Assembly (NCBI GenBank): GCA_017473555.1
Contig: JAFUKO010000101.1
Location: forward strand, 1 to 64,000
Direction of reading: 5' to 3'
DNA length: 64,000 nucleotides
Source of the DNA: Ruminococcus sp.
GTDB lineage: Bacteria > Bacillota > Clostridia > Oscillospirales > Acutalibacteraceae
The translations under genes were made by a program, and so were the position numbers. Below, piece after piece: positions 34,442 through 43,504 of the stretch (the first letter of the stretch is position 1; the number at the start of each line of letters is the position of its first letter). Under the pieces are notes generated by a model. The model was not told the origin of the DNA and did no database searches. It worked only from the letters and a program-made list of their open reading frames with translations.

Positions 34442-35527
34442 ATGGCTAGTAACAAAGAATTATTTTTAGCATTACAGCTTCTGGAGAAAGAAAAGGGTAT
34501 TCCGGTTGAGTATATGATTGCTCAGATCAGCAAAGCTATCGTTTCAGCTTGCCGTAACCTATACGGTGGCAACGAGAACGTTGATATTAAAATGGACCCT
34601 GAGAAGAACGCTTTCGCAGTCAAGCTCAACAAAATGGTTGTTGAAGAAGTAGAAGACGAGAATTTTGAAATCGCACTCGAGGATGCAAAGGTTATCTCAA
34701 AGCGTGCAGTAGTCGGCAAAGAAATCGGTATTCCGCTCGAGCCTAAGAAGTTCGGCAGAATCGCTGTTCAGACAGCCCGTTCAGTAATCCGTCAGGGTAT
34801 CCGTGACGGCGAGAAGGGTCAGATGCTTGTTGAGTTCCAGTCAAAACAGCAGGAAATCGCAACAGCTTTAATCGAGCGTGTTGACCCTGTATCAGGCAAC
34901 GCAACAATCCGCTTCGGCAAGGCAGAAGCTGTTCTTCCAAAGAGTGAGCAGATTCCTGGTGAAGTATTAAAAGAGGGCGACTCTGTTAAGATTTATGTCG
35001 CTGGTGTTAAAGATGGCGACCGTGGTCCACGTGCTATTATCTCAAGAACACACCCTGACTTTGTAAGAAGATTGTTCGAAAACGAAGTTCCTGAGATTTT
35101 TGATGGCATTGTTGAAATCAAGTCCGTTTCACGTGAGGCAGGCTCCCGTACAAAGATGGCTGTATTCTCAGAAGATGCTGAGGTTGATGCAGTAGGTGCT
35201 TGTATCGGTACCCGTGGTGCCAGAGTTGGTGCTATTGTAGACGAGCTTTGTGGCGAGAAAATTGATATCGTGCTTTATAGCGAAGACCCTGCTAAGTACG
35301 TTGCAGCTGCATTATCTCCTGCTTCAGTAGTAGGTGTTGAAATTATTGACCTTGAAAACAAGTCATGCAAAGCAACAGTTCCTGATTCCCAGCTGTCCCT
35401 TGCTATCGGTAACAAAGGTCAGAACGTACGTCTTGCAGCAAAACTCACAGGCTGGAAGATTGATATCCGCCCTGAGTCAGGTTTCTGGGGCGAAGATACT
35501 GAGAACGAATCAGAAACAGAAGAGTAA
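34442..35527 (+). CDS. nusA: Transcription termination/antitermination factor NusA
   Basis: 361 aa. It has the N-terminal RNA polymerase-binding domain, an S1 domain (residues about 135-200) and two KH domains with ACIGTRGARVGAIVDEL and LAIGNKGQNVRLAAKLTGW. An acidic tail ends the protein, and the C-terminal acidic repeats of the E. coli form are missing, as usual in Firmicutes. It is the second gene of the operon and could control the leader terminator upstream of rimP. Confidence 0.97.
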   Translation: MASNKELFLALQLLEKEKGIPVEYMIAQISKAIVSACRNLYGGNENVDIKMDPEKNAFAVKLNKMVVEEVEDENFEIALEDAKVISKRAVVGKEIGIPLEPKKFGRIAVQTARSVIRQGIRDGEKGQMLVEFQSKQQEIATALIERVDPVSGNATIRFGKAEAVLPKSEQIPGEVLKEGDSVKIYVAGVKDGDRGPRAIISRTHPDFVRRLFENEVPEIFDGIVEIKSVSREAGSRTKMAVFSEDAEVDAVGACIGTRGARVGAIVDELCGEKIDIVLYSEDPAKYVAAALSPASVVGVEIIDLENKSCKATVPDSQLSLAIGNKGQNVRLAAKLTGWKIDIRPESGFWGEDTENESETEE

Positions 35528-35557
35528 TTTTTTATCAGATCAGAAAAGGAGAAAATT

Positions 35558-35827
35558 ATGGCAACTACAAGAAAAGTACCGCTCAGAAAATGCACCGGTT
35601 GTGGTGTGATGAAAGAAAAGCGAGAGCTTGTGCGTGTGGTTCGCTCTAAAGATGGCGAGGTATCGCTCGATTTAGTCGGCAAAAAGCCGGGTCGAGGAGC
35701 ATATATCTGTAAAAATGCAGATTGCCTGAAGCTTGCACGAAAAGCCAAAAGAATTGAGCGAGCTTTAAATTGCACGATTTCTCCTGAGATTTACGATATG
35801 ATGGAAAAGGAGATAGAAAATGACTGA
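35558..35827 (+). CDS. ylxR: YlxR family protein (RnpM)
   Basis: 89 aa. It contains PLRKCTGCGVMKEKRELVRV and GRGAYICKNADCLKLARK, the YlxR signature with two Cys pairs. Family members have been described as RNase P modulators and nucleoid-associated regulators. AAAGGAG precedes the ATG. The end overlaps ylxQ by 8 nt. Confidence 0.93.
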   Translation: MATTRKVPLRKCTGCGVMKEKRELVRVVRSKDGEVSLDLVGKKPGRGAYICKNADCLKLARKAKRIERALNCTISPEIYDMMEKEIEND

Positions 35828-36134
35828 CAGATTGTTGTCGCTATTGGGTCTGTGCAGAAGAGCAGGACGACTGACTTTAGGCTTTGACCCTGTTGTGGAT
35901 TCTATCAACCTGAAAAAAGCAAAACTTGTTATTGTGGCATCTGATTGTTCACATCACACAGCAAAGGATACTTTAACTGTTTGTCATAAAATGGGAGTAA
36001 AATCCTATGTCGTGCCATACACTAAAGATGAAATTTCTTTAGCAGTAGGAAAATACACAGCTGTGTTGTCAATAACAGACGATGGTTTTGCAAAAAAAGC
36101 CGAAACACTGATTTGTTCATTAAAGGAGGAATAA
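35820..36134 (+). CDS. ylxQ: L7Ae-type RNA-binding protein YlxQ
   Basis: 104 aa. The L7Ae/L30e fold is visible in LLGLCRRAGRLTLGFDPVVDSI, KLVIVASDCSHHTA and YVVPYTKDEISLAVGK. Such proteins bind kink-turn RNA. The start overlaps ylxR by 8 nt; infB follows after 3 nt. Confidence 0.92.
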   Translation: MTDRLLSLLGLCRRAGRLTLGFDPVVDSINLKKAKLVIVASDCSHHTAKDTLTVCHKMGVKSYVVPYTKDEISLAVGKYTAVLSITDDGFAKKAETLICSLKEE

Positions 36135-36137
36135 CGC

Positions 36138-38525
36138 ATGGCTATGATGATTAAATATAAAATTAAGGATGTAGCAACAGACTTAGGCGTCTCAGCTAAA
36201 GACGTTATCGCAGTACTTGAACAGTATTGCAAGGTTACTAAAAAGACAATGGCGTCACTCGAAGAAAGCGAGCTCGACGTTGTATTTGATTACTTTACAC
36301 AGAAAAATGCAGTAGAAAACTTAAACGCTTACTTTGCTGTCAGAGATAAGGCTATCGAAAAGGCTGAGCAGGCAGTAAAAGAGCGTAAGCAAGAAGAAAA
36401 GCGTAAGCGTGAGGAAGCTAAGGACAGTATCCGTCCTGACTCCGCTAAAAAGGCTAACAAGCCTCAGGCTCCTAAAAAGGAAGAAAAGCCACAGCAGTCT
36501 GCTCCTAAGCAGGAGAAGGTTGTTGACCTGAACTCTGAGATTAAGTCACGTCGTGGTCAGGGCAGAGTAATCGACACCTCTGCTGTTGAAATCAACGTTG
36601 ACAGATACAATGAGAAATACGACCGTATGGCATTTGAAAAGGTTAAGAACGAAAACCAGATGTCATCCAAAAAGCAGAAAATCAACCAGCGTTCACAGAA
36701 AGGTAAGCGTCAGGGCAAGCGTGAAACTGAGCAGGAGCGTTTAAAGCGTATCGCTGCTGAGCGTAAGGCTAAGCAGATGACAATCGAGATTCCTGACGAA
36801 ATCGTTATCTCTGAGCTCGCGTTAAGACTCAAGGCTACAGTTGCCGAGGTTGTTAAGAAAGCGTTCTTAATGGGTACAATGGTTACTCAGAATGACGTTG
36901 TAGATTTTGATACAGCTTCTCTTATCGCTATGGAATTCCACGCAAAGGTTGAAAAGGAAGTTGTTGTTACAATCGAAGAGCGTATTATCGACGACAGCGA
37001 AGACGACGATGCAAATCTTATCGAGCGTGCACCGGTTGTAGTTGTTATGGGTCACGTTGACCACGGTAAAACTTCACTTCTCGACTGCATCCGTAACGCT
37101 CACGTTACAGCTACTGAGGCCGGTGGTATCACACAGCACATCGGTGCTTACAGAGTTAACATCAACGACAGAGATATCACTTTCCTTGATACACCTGGCC
37201 ACGAGGCTTTCACAACAATGAGAGCAAGAGGTGCACAGGCTACAGATATCGCAATCTTAGTAGTTGCTGCTGACGACGGTATTATGCCACAGACAGTAGA
37301 GGCTATCAACCACGCTAAAGCAGCCGGTGTTCCTATCATCGTTGCTATCAATAAAATGGATAAGATGGGTGCTAACCCTGAGCAGATCAAACAGCAGCTT
37401 ACTGAGTATGAGCTCATTCCTGAGGAGTGGGGTGGCGATACACCAATCGTTCCTGTATCAGCTAAAACTCAGATGGGTATTGACGACCTTCTCGAAATGG
37501 TACTTCTCGTTGCTGATATGAAAGAGCTCAAGGCTAACCCTAACCGTGCAGGTACGGGTATCGTAATTGAAGCAAGACTCGATAAGGGCAGAGGTCCGAT
37601 TGCTACTATCCTTGTACAGAATGGTACTTTACGTCAGGGCGACACAGTTGTAGCAGGTACAACTGTAGGTCACGTTCGAGTTATGCTTGACGATAAGGGC
37701 AAAAAAGTTAAAGAAGCAGGCCCATCAGTTCCTGTTGAGATTACAGGTCTTAGTGATGTACCAACAGGTGGTGACATCTTCAACGTAGTTTCTGATGAGC
37801 GACTCGCTCGTGAGCTTGTTGAGCAGAGAAAGACAGCTCAGAAAGAAGAGCAGTTCAATGCTCAGACTAAGGTAACACTCGATAACCTCTTCGACCAGAT
37901 GAAGTTAGGCGAGGTTAAGGAGCTTAAGATTATTGTTAAAGCTGACGTACAGGGCTCTGTTGAGGCTGTAAGACAGTCACTCGAAAAGCTCTCTAACGAC
38001 GAAGTAAGAGTAAATATTATCCACGGTGCCGTTGGTGCAGTAAACGAATCAGACGTAATGCTTGCTAACGCATCAAACGCTATCATCGTAGGCTTCAACG
38101 TCAGACCTGACTCAAATGCTCAGGTAAGCGCAGAGCGTGACGGCGTTGATATGCGTATGTATCGTATTATTTACGATTGCATTGAGGAAATTGAATCAGC
38201 TATGAAGGGTATGCTTGCTCCTAAGACAAGAGAAGTTATCCTTGGTACAGCTGAGGTAAGAAACATCATCCGTATCAAATCTATCGGTAATATCGCAGGT
38301 TCATACATCAAGAGCGGTAAGATCCAGCGTGGTGCAGGCGTACGAGTTGTTCGTGACGGTATCATTATTGCTGATGATACAATTGCATCACTCCAGCGTT
38401 TCAAGGATTCCGTTAAGGAAGTAGCTGAAGGCTACGAGTGTGGTATCGGTCTTGAGAAATATTCTGATATTAAAGAAGGCGACATCTTCGAGGTATTTAC
38501 AATCGAAGAGTATCGTGAGGACTAA
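36138..38525 (+). CDS. infB: Translation initiation factor IF-2
   Basis: 795 aa. A helical N-terminal domain is followed by a Lys/Glu/Gln-rich linker (about residues 75-220), then the GTPase domain from near residue 300 with [22 protein letters not shown] and SAK. Domains II-IV complete the protein ([16 protein letters not shown] in domain III). AAAGGAGG precedes the ATG at 7-8 nt. Confidence 0.98.
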   Translation: MAMMIKYKIKDVATDLGVSAKDVIAVLEQYCKVTKKTMASLEESELDVVFDYFTQKNAVENLNAYFAVRDKAIEKAEQAVKERKQEEKRKREEAKDSIRPDSAKKANKPQAPKKEEKPQQSAPKQEKVVDLNSEIKSRRGQGRVIDTSAVEINVDRYNEKYDRMAFEKVKNENQMSSKKQKINQRSQKGKRQGKRETEQERLKRIAAERKAKQMTIEIPDEIVISELALRLKATVAEVVKKAFLMGTMVTQNDVVDFDTASLIAMEFHAKVEKEVVVTIEERIIDDSEDDDANLIERAPVVVVMGHVDHGKTSLLDCIRNAHVTATEAGGITQHIGAYRVNINDRDITFLDTPGHEAFTTMRARGAQATDIAILVVAADDGIMPQTVEAINHAKAAGVPIIVAINKMDKMGANPEQIKQQLTEYELIPEEWGGDTPIVPVSAKTQMGIDDLLEMVLLVADMKELKANPNRAGTGIVIEARLDKGRGPIATILVQNGTLRQGDTVVAGTTVGHVRVMLDDKGKKVKEAGPSVPVEITGLSDVPTGGDIFNVVSDERLARELVEQRKTAQKEEQFNAQTKVTLDNLFDQMKLGEVKELKIIVKADVQGSVEAVRQSLEKLSNDEVRVNIIHGAVGAVNESDVMLANASNAIIVGFNVRPDSNAQVSAERDGVDMRMYRIIYDCIEEIESAMKGMLAPKTREVILGTAEVRNIIRIKSIGNIAGSYIKSGKIQRGAGVRVVRDGIIIADDTIASLQRFKDSVKEVAEGYECGIGLEKYSDIKEGDIFEVFTIEEYRED

Positions 38526-38530
38526 TAATT

Positions 38531-38908
38531 ATGGCTAATCATAGAATGGGACGTACAACCGAGGACATCAAGCGTGAGCTCACGGCAATTTTCCGTGAGC
38601 TTAAAGACCCACGCGTTACAGAGGTTTTCCTCTCTATCGTGCGAGTTGAAGTTACAAACGATTTGTCTTATTGTACAGTGTTTGTCAGTGCGCTTGAAGG
38701 ACTCGATAAAGCAAAAGGTGCGTGCAAAGGTTTAGATTCAGCGTCAGGTTACATCAGACGTGAGCTCGGTCACAGACTAAAGCTCAGACACGTACCATCT
38801 CTTATATTCACTGCTACCGACTCAATCGAGTACAGTGCTGAAATATCGAGAATCCTGAATTCTCTTGATATTAAGGAGAGCGACGATGCAGAAGATAACA
38901 CTCCTTGA
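38531..38908 (+). CDS. rbfA: Ribosome-binding factor A
   Basis: 125 aa, a KH-like domain. It contains KRELTAIFRELKDPRVTEVF, SYCTVFVSAL and RRELGHRLKLRHVPSLIF, all RbfA blocks. It acts in maturation of the 16S 5' end. It lies 5 nt after infB; its end overlaps the next gene by 23 nt. Confidence 0.96.
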   Translation: MANHRMGRTTEDIKRELTAIFRELKDPRVTEVFLSIVRVEVTNDLSYCTVFVSALEGLDKAKGACKGLDSASGYIRRELGHRLKLRHVPSLIFTATDSIEYSAEISRILNSLDIKESDDAEDNTP

Positions 38909-39833
38909 AGCATCTAAACTGCTTCTAAAAAATGACAATTTTCATATTCTGACACACCGCTATCCTGACGGTGACACTTTAGGCTGTGCATTTGCTCTGT
39001 GCTATGCGTTAAGGTCAAAGGGCAAGAAAGCTAACGTTATCGTAAACGGCAACCTGCCGTCAAAGTTTTCTTATCTTGCAGAAAGCTATGATGTACAGGA
39101 CTTTGACTGTGAATACGTGGTATCAGTTGACGTAGCGGCACCGTCATTACTCGGTGATTTACAGGGTGAGTATGCTGATAAAATCGATTTATGCCTTGAT
39201 CATCACGGCTCAAACACAATGGTCGCAAAGAACCTTTTTGTTGATGCTTCTTGCGCCGCTGCTTGTGAGATTATCCACGTGCTTATAAAAGCTATGGGTG
39301 TAAAAATCACACGTGATATTGCAAATGCATTATATACAGGCATCTCAACCGATACAGGCTGTTTCTGTTATACAAACACCACAGCCCAGACTCACCGAAT
39401 TGCCGCAGAGCTCATTGAGTGTGACTGCGAATTCAACAAGATAAATCGCATCAACTTTGAGACTAAAAGCCGTGCAAAGCTTAAAATGGAGCGTATGGTA
39501 TACGATACAATGGAATTTTACTGTGGCGGTAAATGTGCGATTATTTATACAACTATTGCTATGCAGAATGCACTCGGTGCAGGCGATGATGAGATGGAAG
39601 GTTTAGCATCTATCCCACGTCAGATCGAGGGCGTTAAAATGGGCATCACAATGCGTGAGAAAGAGGACGGCACTTACAAGGTGTCTGTCCGTACAAACGA
39701 CGGTATCAACGCTTGTGAGTTTTGTCAACGCTTTGGCGGCGGCGGTCACGTAGCAGCTTCGGGCTGTTCTATCAGAGGTGACCTGCAGACTGTAAAGTAT
39801 CTGCTCATAAAGGCGGCTGAAGAGGTGCTATGA
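38886..39833 (+). CDS. nrnA: DHH/DHHA1 phosphoesterase, NrnA-like oligoribonuclease
   Basis: About 315 aa. It contains HRYPDGDTLGCAFAL (the DxD-type metal site), VSVDVA, CLDHHGSNTM (DHH motif) and, in the DHHA1 domain, FGGGGHVAASGC. Members degrade nanoRNA or pAp. ATG 38886 follows AAGGAG by 8 nt and lies inside the end of rbfA; the frame upstream of it (from 38865) has no ribosome site. In Firmicutes this gene commonly lies between rbfA and truB, as here. Confidence 0.93.
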   Translation: MQKITLLEASKLLLKNDNFHILTHRYPDGDTLGCAFALCYALRSKGKKANVIVNGNLPSKFSYLAESYDVQDFDCEYVVSVDVAAPSLLGDLQGEYADKIDLCLDHHGSNTMVAKNLFVDASCAAACEIIHVLIKAMGVKITRDIANALYTGISTDTGCFCYTNTTAQTHRIAAELIECDCEFNKINRINFETKSRAKLKMERMVYDTMEFYCGGKCAIIYTTIAMQNALGAGDDEMEGLASIPRQIEGVKMGITMREKEDGTYKVSVRTNDGINACEFCQRFGGGGHVAASGCSIRGDLQTVKYLLIKAAEEVL

Positions 39834-40735
39834 ACGGCGTAGTTGTTATTAACAAGCAAGAGTATTTCACCTCGTTCGATGTGGTCGCTGTAGTGCGTAA
39901 AACACTGCATACTAAAAAGGTCGGTCACTGCGGAACTCTTGACCCGAATGCAACAGGTGTTCTGCCTGTCTTAGTCGGCAACGCAACAAAAGCTCAGGAT
40001 ATTATCCCGAATCATGATAAGTCATACAAGGCATCATTCAGACTCGGTACAAAAACCGACACACTTGATGTCTGGGGCGAAATTCTTGAGCAAAAAGAGT
40101 CGCATATTACCTTTGATGAAATGAAAAAAGCCTGCGAGAAATTCACAGGCAAAGTTATGCAGACTCCGCCGATGTACTCTGCAGTGCAGAAAGATGGTGT
40201 CAGACTCTACGAGCTCGCACGTCAAGGTATTGAAATCGAGCGAGAAGCCAGAGAAATCACCGTGTATTCGTTGACTCTTTTGAGCTTTGATGAAAACACT
40301 CAGGAGGGCGAGTTCACAGTTTCTTGTTCAAAAGGAACGTACATCCGTAGTCTGATTTCGGATATTGCCGAATCTTTGGGCACAGTCGGTATGATGACCG
40401 CTCTTGTGAGAACATCAGCGTGTGGCTTTACTTTAGAGGATGCTATCACCCTCGACGAGCTTAAAAAATACGCTGAAAACGGTGTGATTGAGAGCAAACT
40501 GCTCTCTACCGAAAGCCTTTTTGTAGATTACAAAGAGCTTACAGTAAGTGACAAGCAGGCTGTACGTTTTTATAACGGCAATCCGCTCGATATTACTCGC
40601 ACCGCTTTGCGTGATATGAGCATTTCAGACTCAGAGATTTTCAGAGTCAAGAACCCACAGAGCGAGTTTTTAGGACTTGGCACGGTCGATTTATCAAAAG
40701 GCGTTTTAAAGATTTACAAACATTTTTCAAAATAA
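39830..40735 (+). CDS. truB: tRNA pseudouridine-55 synthase
   Basis: 301 aa. It contains GHCGTLDPNATGVLPVLVG with the catalytic Asp, then KSYKASFRLGTKTDTLD, MYSAVQKDGVRLYELARQG and SCSKGTYIRSLISD. It starts by a 4-nt ATGA overlap with nrnA. It is the last gene of the operon; ribF and rpsO, which often follow, are absent. Confidence 0.97.
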   Translation: MNGVVVINKQEYFTSFDVVAVVRKTLHTKKVGHCGTLDPNATGVLPVLVGNATKAQDIIPNHDKSYKASFRLGTKTDTLDVWGEILEQKESHITFDEMKKACEKFTGKVMQTPPMYSAVQKDGVRLYELARQGIEIEREAREITVYSLTLLSFDENTQEGEFTVSCSKGTYIRSLISDIAESLGTVGMMTALVRTSACGFTLEDAITLDELKKYAENGVIESKLLSTESLFVDYKELTVSDKQAVRFYNGNPLDITRTALRDMSISDSEIFRVKNPQSEFLGLGTVDLSKGVLKIYKHFSK

Positions 40736-40765
40736 AAAGCTCCCTGTTATAGGGAGCCTTTTTTA
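40735..40765. terminator. Bidirectional terminator between truB and the convergent gene
   Basis: GCTCCC (40739-40744) pairs with GGGAGC (40752-40757), with A runs on the left and T runs on the right, so it can serve both strands. Confidence 0.88.
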
Positions 40766-41461
40766 TTTTACTTCTTCTACTTCATTTGAGGTGATAAACT
40801 TAACACTGCGTTCAACCGAGTCTTTAGAATTCTTCCAGTCACCGCCGGCGTTACGATAGTCAAACATAGTCGTAAAATGTGTGACATCGTTATACAGCGT
40901 TTCAAGATAGTTCTTGCATAAAGCGTTTGTGATTTCGCAGAATGCTTTCATATCCTTACTCTTGATACCGCCTTTTGATACAGCGCCACGGTGTAACAGC
41001 TCGTAGTGGTTAAGACAGAGATACTCCTGTTTTTTCAGCAGTTCTCTGAAAGCAGGGTCTGAGCCAAACTGAACGTAAAATGTCTGTAACAAGTGGTTTA
41101 TATCAAAATCAATTCTGTCGCAAACATAGCAGGAGTTTCTTGCATTTTTTATAGCGTCAAGCTGAGATTTGCTCGGTTTTGCAGAGCCCTTTGGCATCAT
41201 ATGGCTGTTGATATAGTCAAGTCGGGTCTGCATCAAAAGAGCGTTAGAAAGCTTGGGACCACTGCTTAGCATCATCTCATAGTGGTGGTGACAAAAACCT
41301 TTTTCGTTAGTGATAACCCTGATGTTCGGTGCCATCATAGCGGCTCCTGTGATATACTCAACGTACTGCTTCTCCACCAGATCTCTCATACGGCAGATAG
41401 GGCATCCGCCTACTTCAGAAAATATATCGTTAATCGGGATTGTACAGATAGTTTCTTTCAT
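40763..41461 (-). CDS. Cys-rich conserved protein, DUF6062-like
   Basis: About 232 aa. It carries GGCPICRMRD, then EKGFCHHHYEMM, CYVCDRIDFD and YLCLNHYELL: two CxxC pairs, each followed by a Cys/His pair, suggesting two zinc or other metal sites. I believe it fits DUF6062, found in Firmicutes without known function. ATG 41461 has GGAG at 6-7 nt; the frame runs on to 41497 without a ribosome site. Confidence 0.75.
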   Translation of the reverse strand: MKETICTIPINDIFSEVGGCPICRMRDLVEKQYVEYITGAAMMAPNIRVITNEKGFCHHHYEMMLSSGPKLSNALLMQTRLDYINSHMMPKGSAKPSKSQLDAIKNARNSCYVCDRIDFDINHLLQTFYVQFGSDPAFRELLKKQEYLCLNHYELLHRGAVSKGGIKSKDMKAFCEITNALCKNYLETLYNDVTHFTTMFDYRNAGGDWKNSKDSVERSVKFITSNEVEEVK

Positions 41462-41573
41462 TTTATCAACTCCACTAATAGTTTGCGTTCCATACATTTA
41501 CATACGCATAGTATAGCATATTATTTTTCATTGTGGTATACTTAATTCAGAATTTGTGGAAAAGGGTTTTACT

Positions 41574-42389
41574 ATGGGAAAGTTAGTTTTTGAAAATATA
41601 CATCCGTTTGATCTTACGCAGACGCTGGATTGTGGACAGAGTTTTCGTTGGGTAGAAAATGAGGATGGCTCTTTTACAGGTGTGGTTAAAGATATAGTCG
41701 CAAATGTTTCATATAATAACGGCACGTTGACTATAGAAAGCGACAGTGCTTTGGACAAAGATATGTGGCGTGATTACTTTGACCTTGAGCTGGATTACAA
41801 AAAGATTAAAGACGATTTGTCAAAAATGCATCCTGTTTTGTCAGAAGCCTCTGCATATGCAGGAGGTATACGCATTTTAAATCAGGAGCCGTTTGAAGCG
41901 CTCATCACATTTATCATTTCGCAGAACAATAATATCTCAAGAATAAAGGGTATAGTCGAGCGCTTGTGCGAAAATTTTGGCGAAAAGATTGATGATACAC
42001 ATTACGCCTTTCCTACAGCAGATAGGTTGAGCAAGCTTTCTCCTGATGATTTGGCACCTATCAGGGCAGGCTTTCGCCACCGTTACATAATTGATGCTGC
42101 ACAAAAAGTTGCAAGTGGTGAAATCGACCTCGAAGTTTTAAGAGAGAAAGAGTATTTTGATGCACAGAAAGAGCTGATGAAAATCACAGGTGTGGGCGTG
42201 AAAGTTGCAGATTGCGTGCTTCTTTACGGATTGCACAGACTTGAGTCGTTTCCGCTTGATGTATGGATGAAACGAGCACTCAGCGTGCTTTTTGAAGGGT
42301 ACAAAGGTGACGAGTTCGGTACTTACGGCGGAATTGCCCAGCAGTATATTTTCCACTATTCACGAATGCATAAGGAGTTATTTGATTAA
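41574..42389 (+). CDS. ogg: 8-oxoguanine DNA glycosylase/AP lyase (Ogg1 type)
   Basis: About 271 aa. An N-terminal OGG_N domain contains LDCGQSFRW. The HhH-GPD domain follows, with ITFIISQNNNISRIKGIVER, the hairpin GVGVKVADCVLLYGL with the catalytic Lys, and FPLDVWMKR with the catalytic Asp. It excises 8-oxoG. ATG 41574 has AAGGG at 7 nt; a GTG at 41556 is a less likely start. Confidence 0.95.
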   Translation: MGKLVFENIHPFDLTQTLDCGQSFRWVENEDGSFTGVVKDIVANVSYNNGTLTIESDSALDKDMWRDYFDLELDYKKIKDDLSKMHPVLSEASAYAGGIRILNQEPFEALITFIISQNNNISRIKGIVERLCENFGEKIDDTHYAFPTADRLSKLSPDDLAPIRAGFRHRYIIDAAQKVASGEIDLEVLREKEYFDAQKELMKITGVGVKVADCVLLYGLHRLESFPLDVWMKRALSVLFEGYKGDEFGTYGGIAQQYIFHYSRMHKELFD

Positions 42390-42398
42390 AGTGTGTGC

Positions 42399-42431
42399 TT
42401 CGCACATTGGACGACCAATGGTCGCTCCTAC
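42399..42431. repeat. Short palindromic intergenic motif
   Basis: GTGC-TTC-GCAC is followed by GGACGACC and GGTCGCTCC around AAT, giving a near-perfect inverted repeat. Similar GACCAATGGTC-type motifs recur in intergenic regions of many Firmicutes. I see only this copy here; the hairpin at 24230-24246 (GGACGAA/TTCGTCC) is a weak relative. Confidence 0.5.
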
Positions 42432-42490
42432 AGTTAATTATTCACACATAAATTCACCTTGGTTGCAAAAACTATTACCGAGGTGAAAAT

Positions 42491-42931
42491 ATGAATAACG
42501 AAAATATTAACGATGAAAAAATGCTTAATCTTATTTCAAAGAATGCGGAAATGGGTGTTGTCGGAATTGATGCTGTCAAGGATTACGCCAAAGGTGACAA
42601 GTTCAAAAAAGAGCTATTGAATCAGCGAGAAGAGTACAATAAAATCTACTCATCAGCTCACAATATGCTCGTCGAAAACGGATGCGATGTATCTCACCCG
42701 AGTGCAATGGCAAAAATGTCTACCGAGATGATGAGCAGAATGAAAACGATGGCAGACCCGACAGACTCAAAAATTGCCGAAATGATGCTCCAGGGCAGTG
42801 CGATGGGTGTTGCAAAGGTGATTCGCAACGCAGATGAGTACACGGGCGAAAGCGAACAAATCCGTGACTTAGCTCACAAGCTCCAACAAACCGAAGAGCT
42901 CAACATCGAAAATATGAAACGCTACCTTTAA
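42491..42931 (+). CDS. Helical cytoplasmic protein, unknown function
   Basis: 146 aa, mostly amphipathic helix, rich in Met, Lys and Glu, without membrane segments. Length and periodicity (NAEMGVVGIDAVKDYAKGD..., MLQGSAMGVAKVIRNADEY) suggest a ferritin-like four-helix bundle, but I cannot place metal ligands. ATG has GAGGTG at 7 nt. A terminator with a long loop follows. Confidence 0.7.
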   Translation: MNNENINDEKMLNLISKNAEMGVVGIDAVKDYAKGDKFKKELLNQREEYNKIYSSAHNMLVENGCDVSHPSAMAKMSTEMMSRMKTMADPTDSKIAEMMLQGSAMGVAKVIRNADEYTGESEQIRDLAHKLQQTEELNIENMKRYL

Positions 42932-42952
42932 GCGTGTAAACTAAAATTAAAG

Positions 42953-43004
42953 CCTGACAGTTATTGTAGCAACAAGATATTGCACGAAACCGTCAGGTTT
43001 TTAA
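42953..43004 (+). terminator. Terminator of the 146-aa gene
   Basis: CCTGAC-A-GTT (from 42953) pairs with AAC-C-GTCAGG (to 42997) with one mismatch and a long internal loop, followed by TTTTT. Confidence 0.7.
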
Positions 43005-43087
43005 TTTGTGCTTTTAAAACCATATGCTATTCTTAAGGCTTTTTGTTATTGAAAACTACTATAAAAACACAATGCGTCAAAATGCGG

Positions 43088-43116
43088 TTGAAAATACTGT
43101 GCCTTTGTGATATATT
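43088..43116 (+). promoter_or_regulatory. Sigma-A promoter for the 100-aa membrane protein
   Basis: TTGAAA (43088-43093) and TATATT (43111-43116) stand 17 bp apart, 35 bp before the start codon. Confidence 0.65.
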
Positions 43117-43150
43117 GGTAGGGTGAAATTTTAGAAAGGAGTGCTTTTTT

Positions 43151-43453
43151 GTGTCTGATAAAACGGATGTAACACAGCTTGGTGCTGAAAAGAAAAAGAA
43201 TAAAACGCTGTGGTGGTCACTTTTGTGGGCAAACGTTGTGATGCTTGTGGTGCTTCTTCTGACGTTTTTGTTCCAGCGTTATCTATATGCTCAGATGTCA
43301 GCTCATCTGCTTGTCGATGTCGAAATTAACCCGCTTATCATAGCTCTTGGATACATAGTTGGTGTGCTTTTGATGTGGGCGGTTGTGTACAAGCTCTTGA
43401 AAGACGAGCCAAATGATTTTGACAGCACAACAGAGAACCATAATATTTATTAA
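43151..43453 (+). CDS. Two-helix membrane protein, unknown function
   Basis: 100 aa starting at GTG with AAAGGAG at 9-10 nt. It has a Lys-rich cytoplasmic start (AEKKKNKTLWWS), two membrane helices (about residues 23-44 and 60-82) and a polar tail. No family recognised. Confidence 0.72.
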   Translation: MSDKTDVTQLGAEKKKNKTLWWSLLWANVVMLVVLLLTFLFQRYLYAQMSAHLLVDVEINPLIIALGYIVGVLLMWAVVYKLLKDEPNDFDSTTENHNIY

Positions 43454-43456
43454 AAT

Positions 43457-43489
43457 AACAAGCTCAGGTGATATCCACCTGAGCTTGTT
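43457..43489. terminator. Bidirectional terminator between convergent genes
   Basis: A 14-bp perfect stem (43457-43470 with 43476-43489, 5-nt loop) is flanked by A on the left and T on the right. Confidence 0.9.
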
Positions 43490-43504
43490 TTATGTAGTGA
43501 GTGA

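Noticed and set aside
41556..41573. GTG start for the ogg gene
   Set aside because: The AAGGG site lies downstream of this GTG and fits the ATG at 41574 instead.
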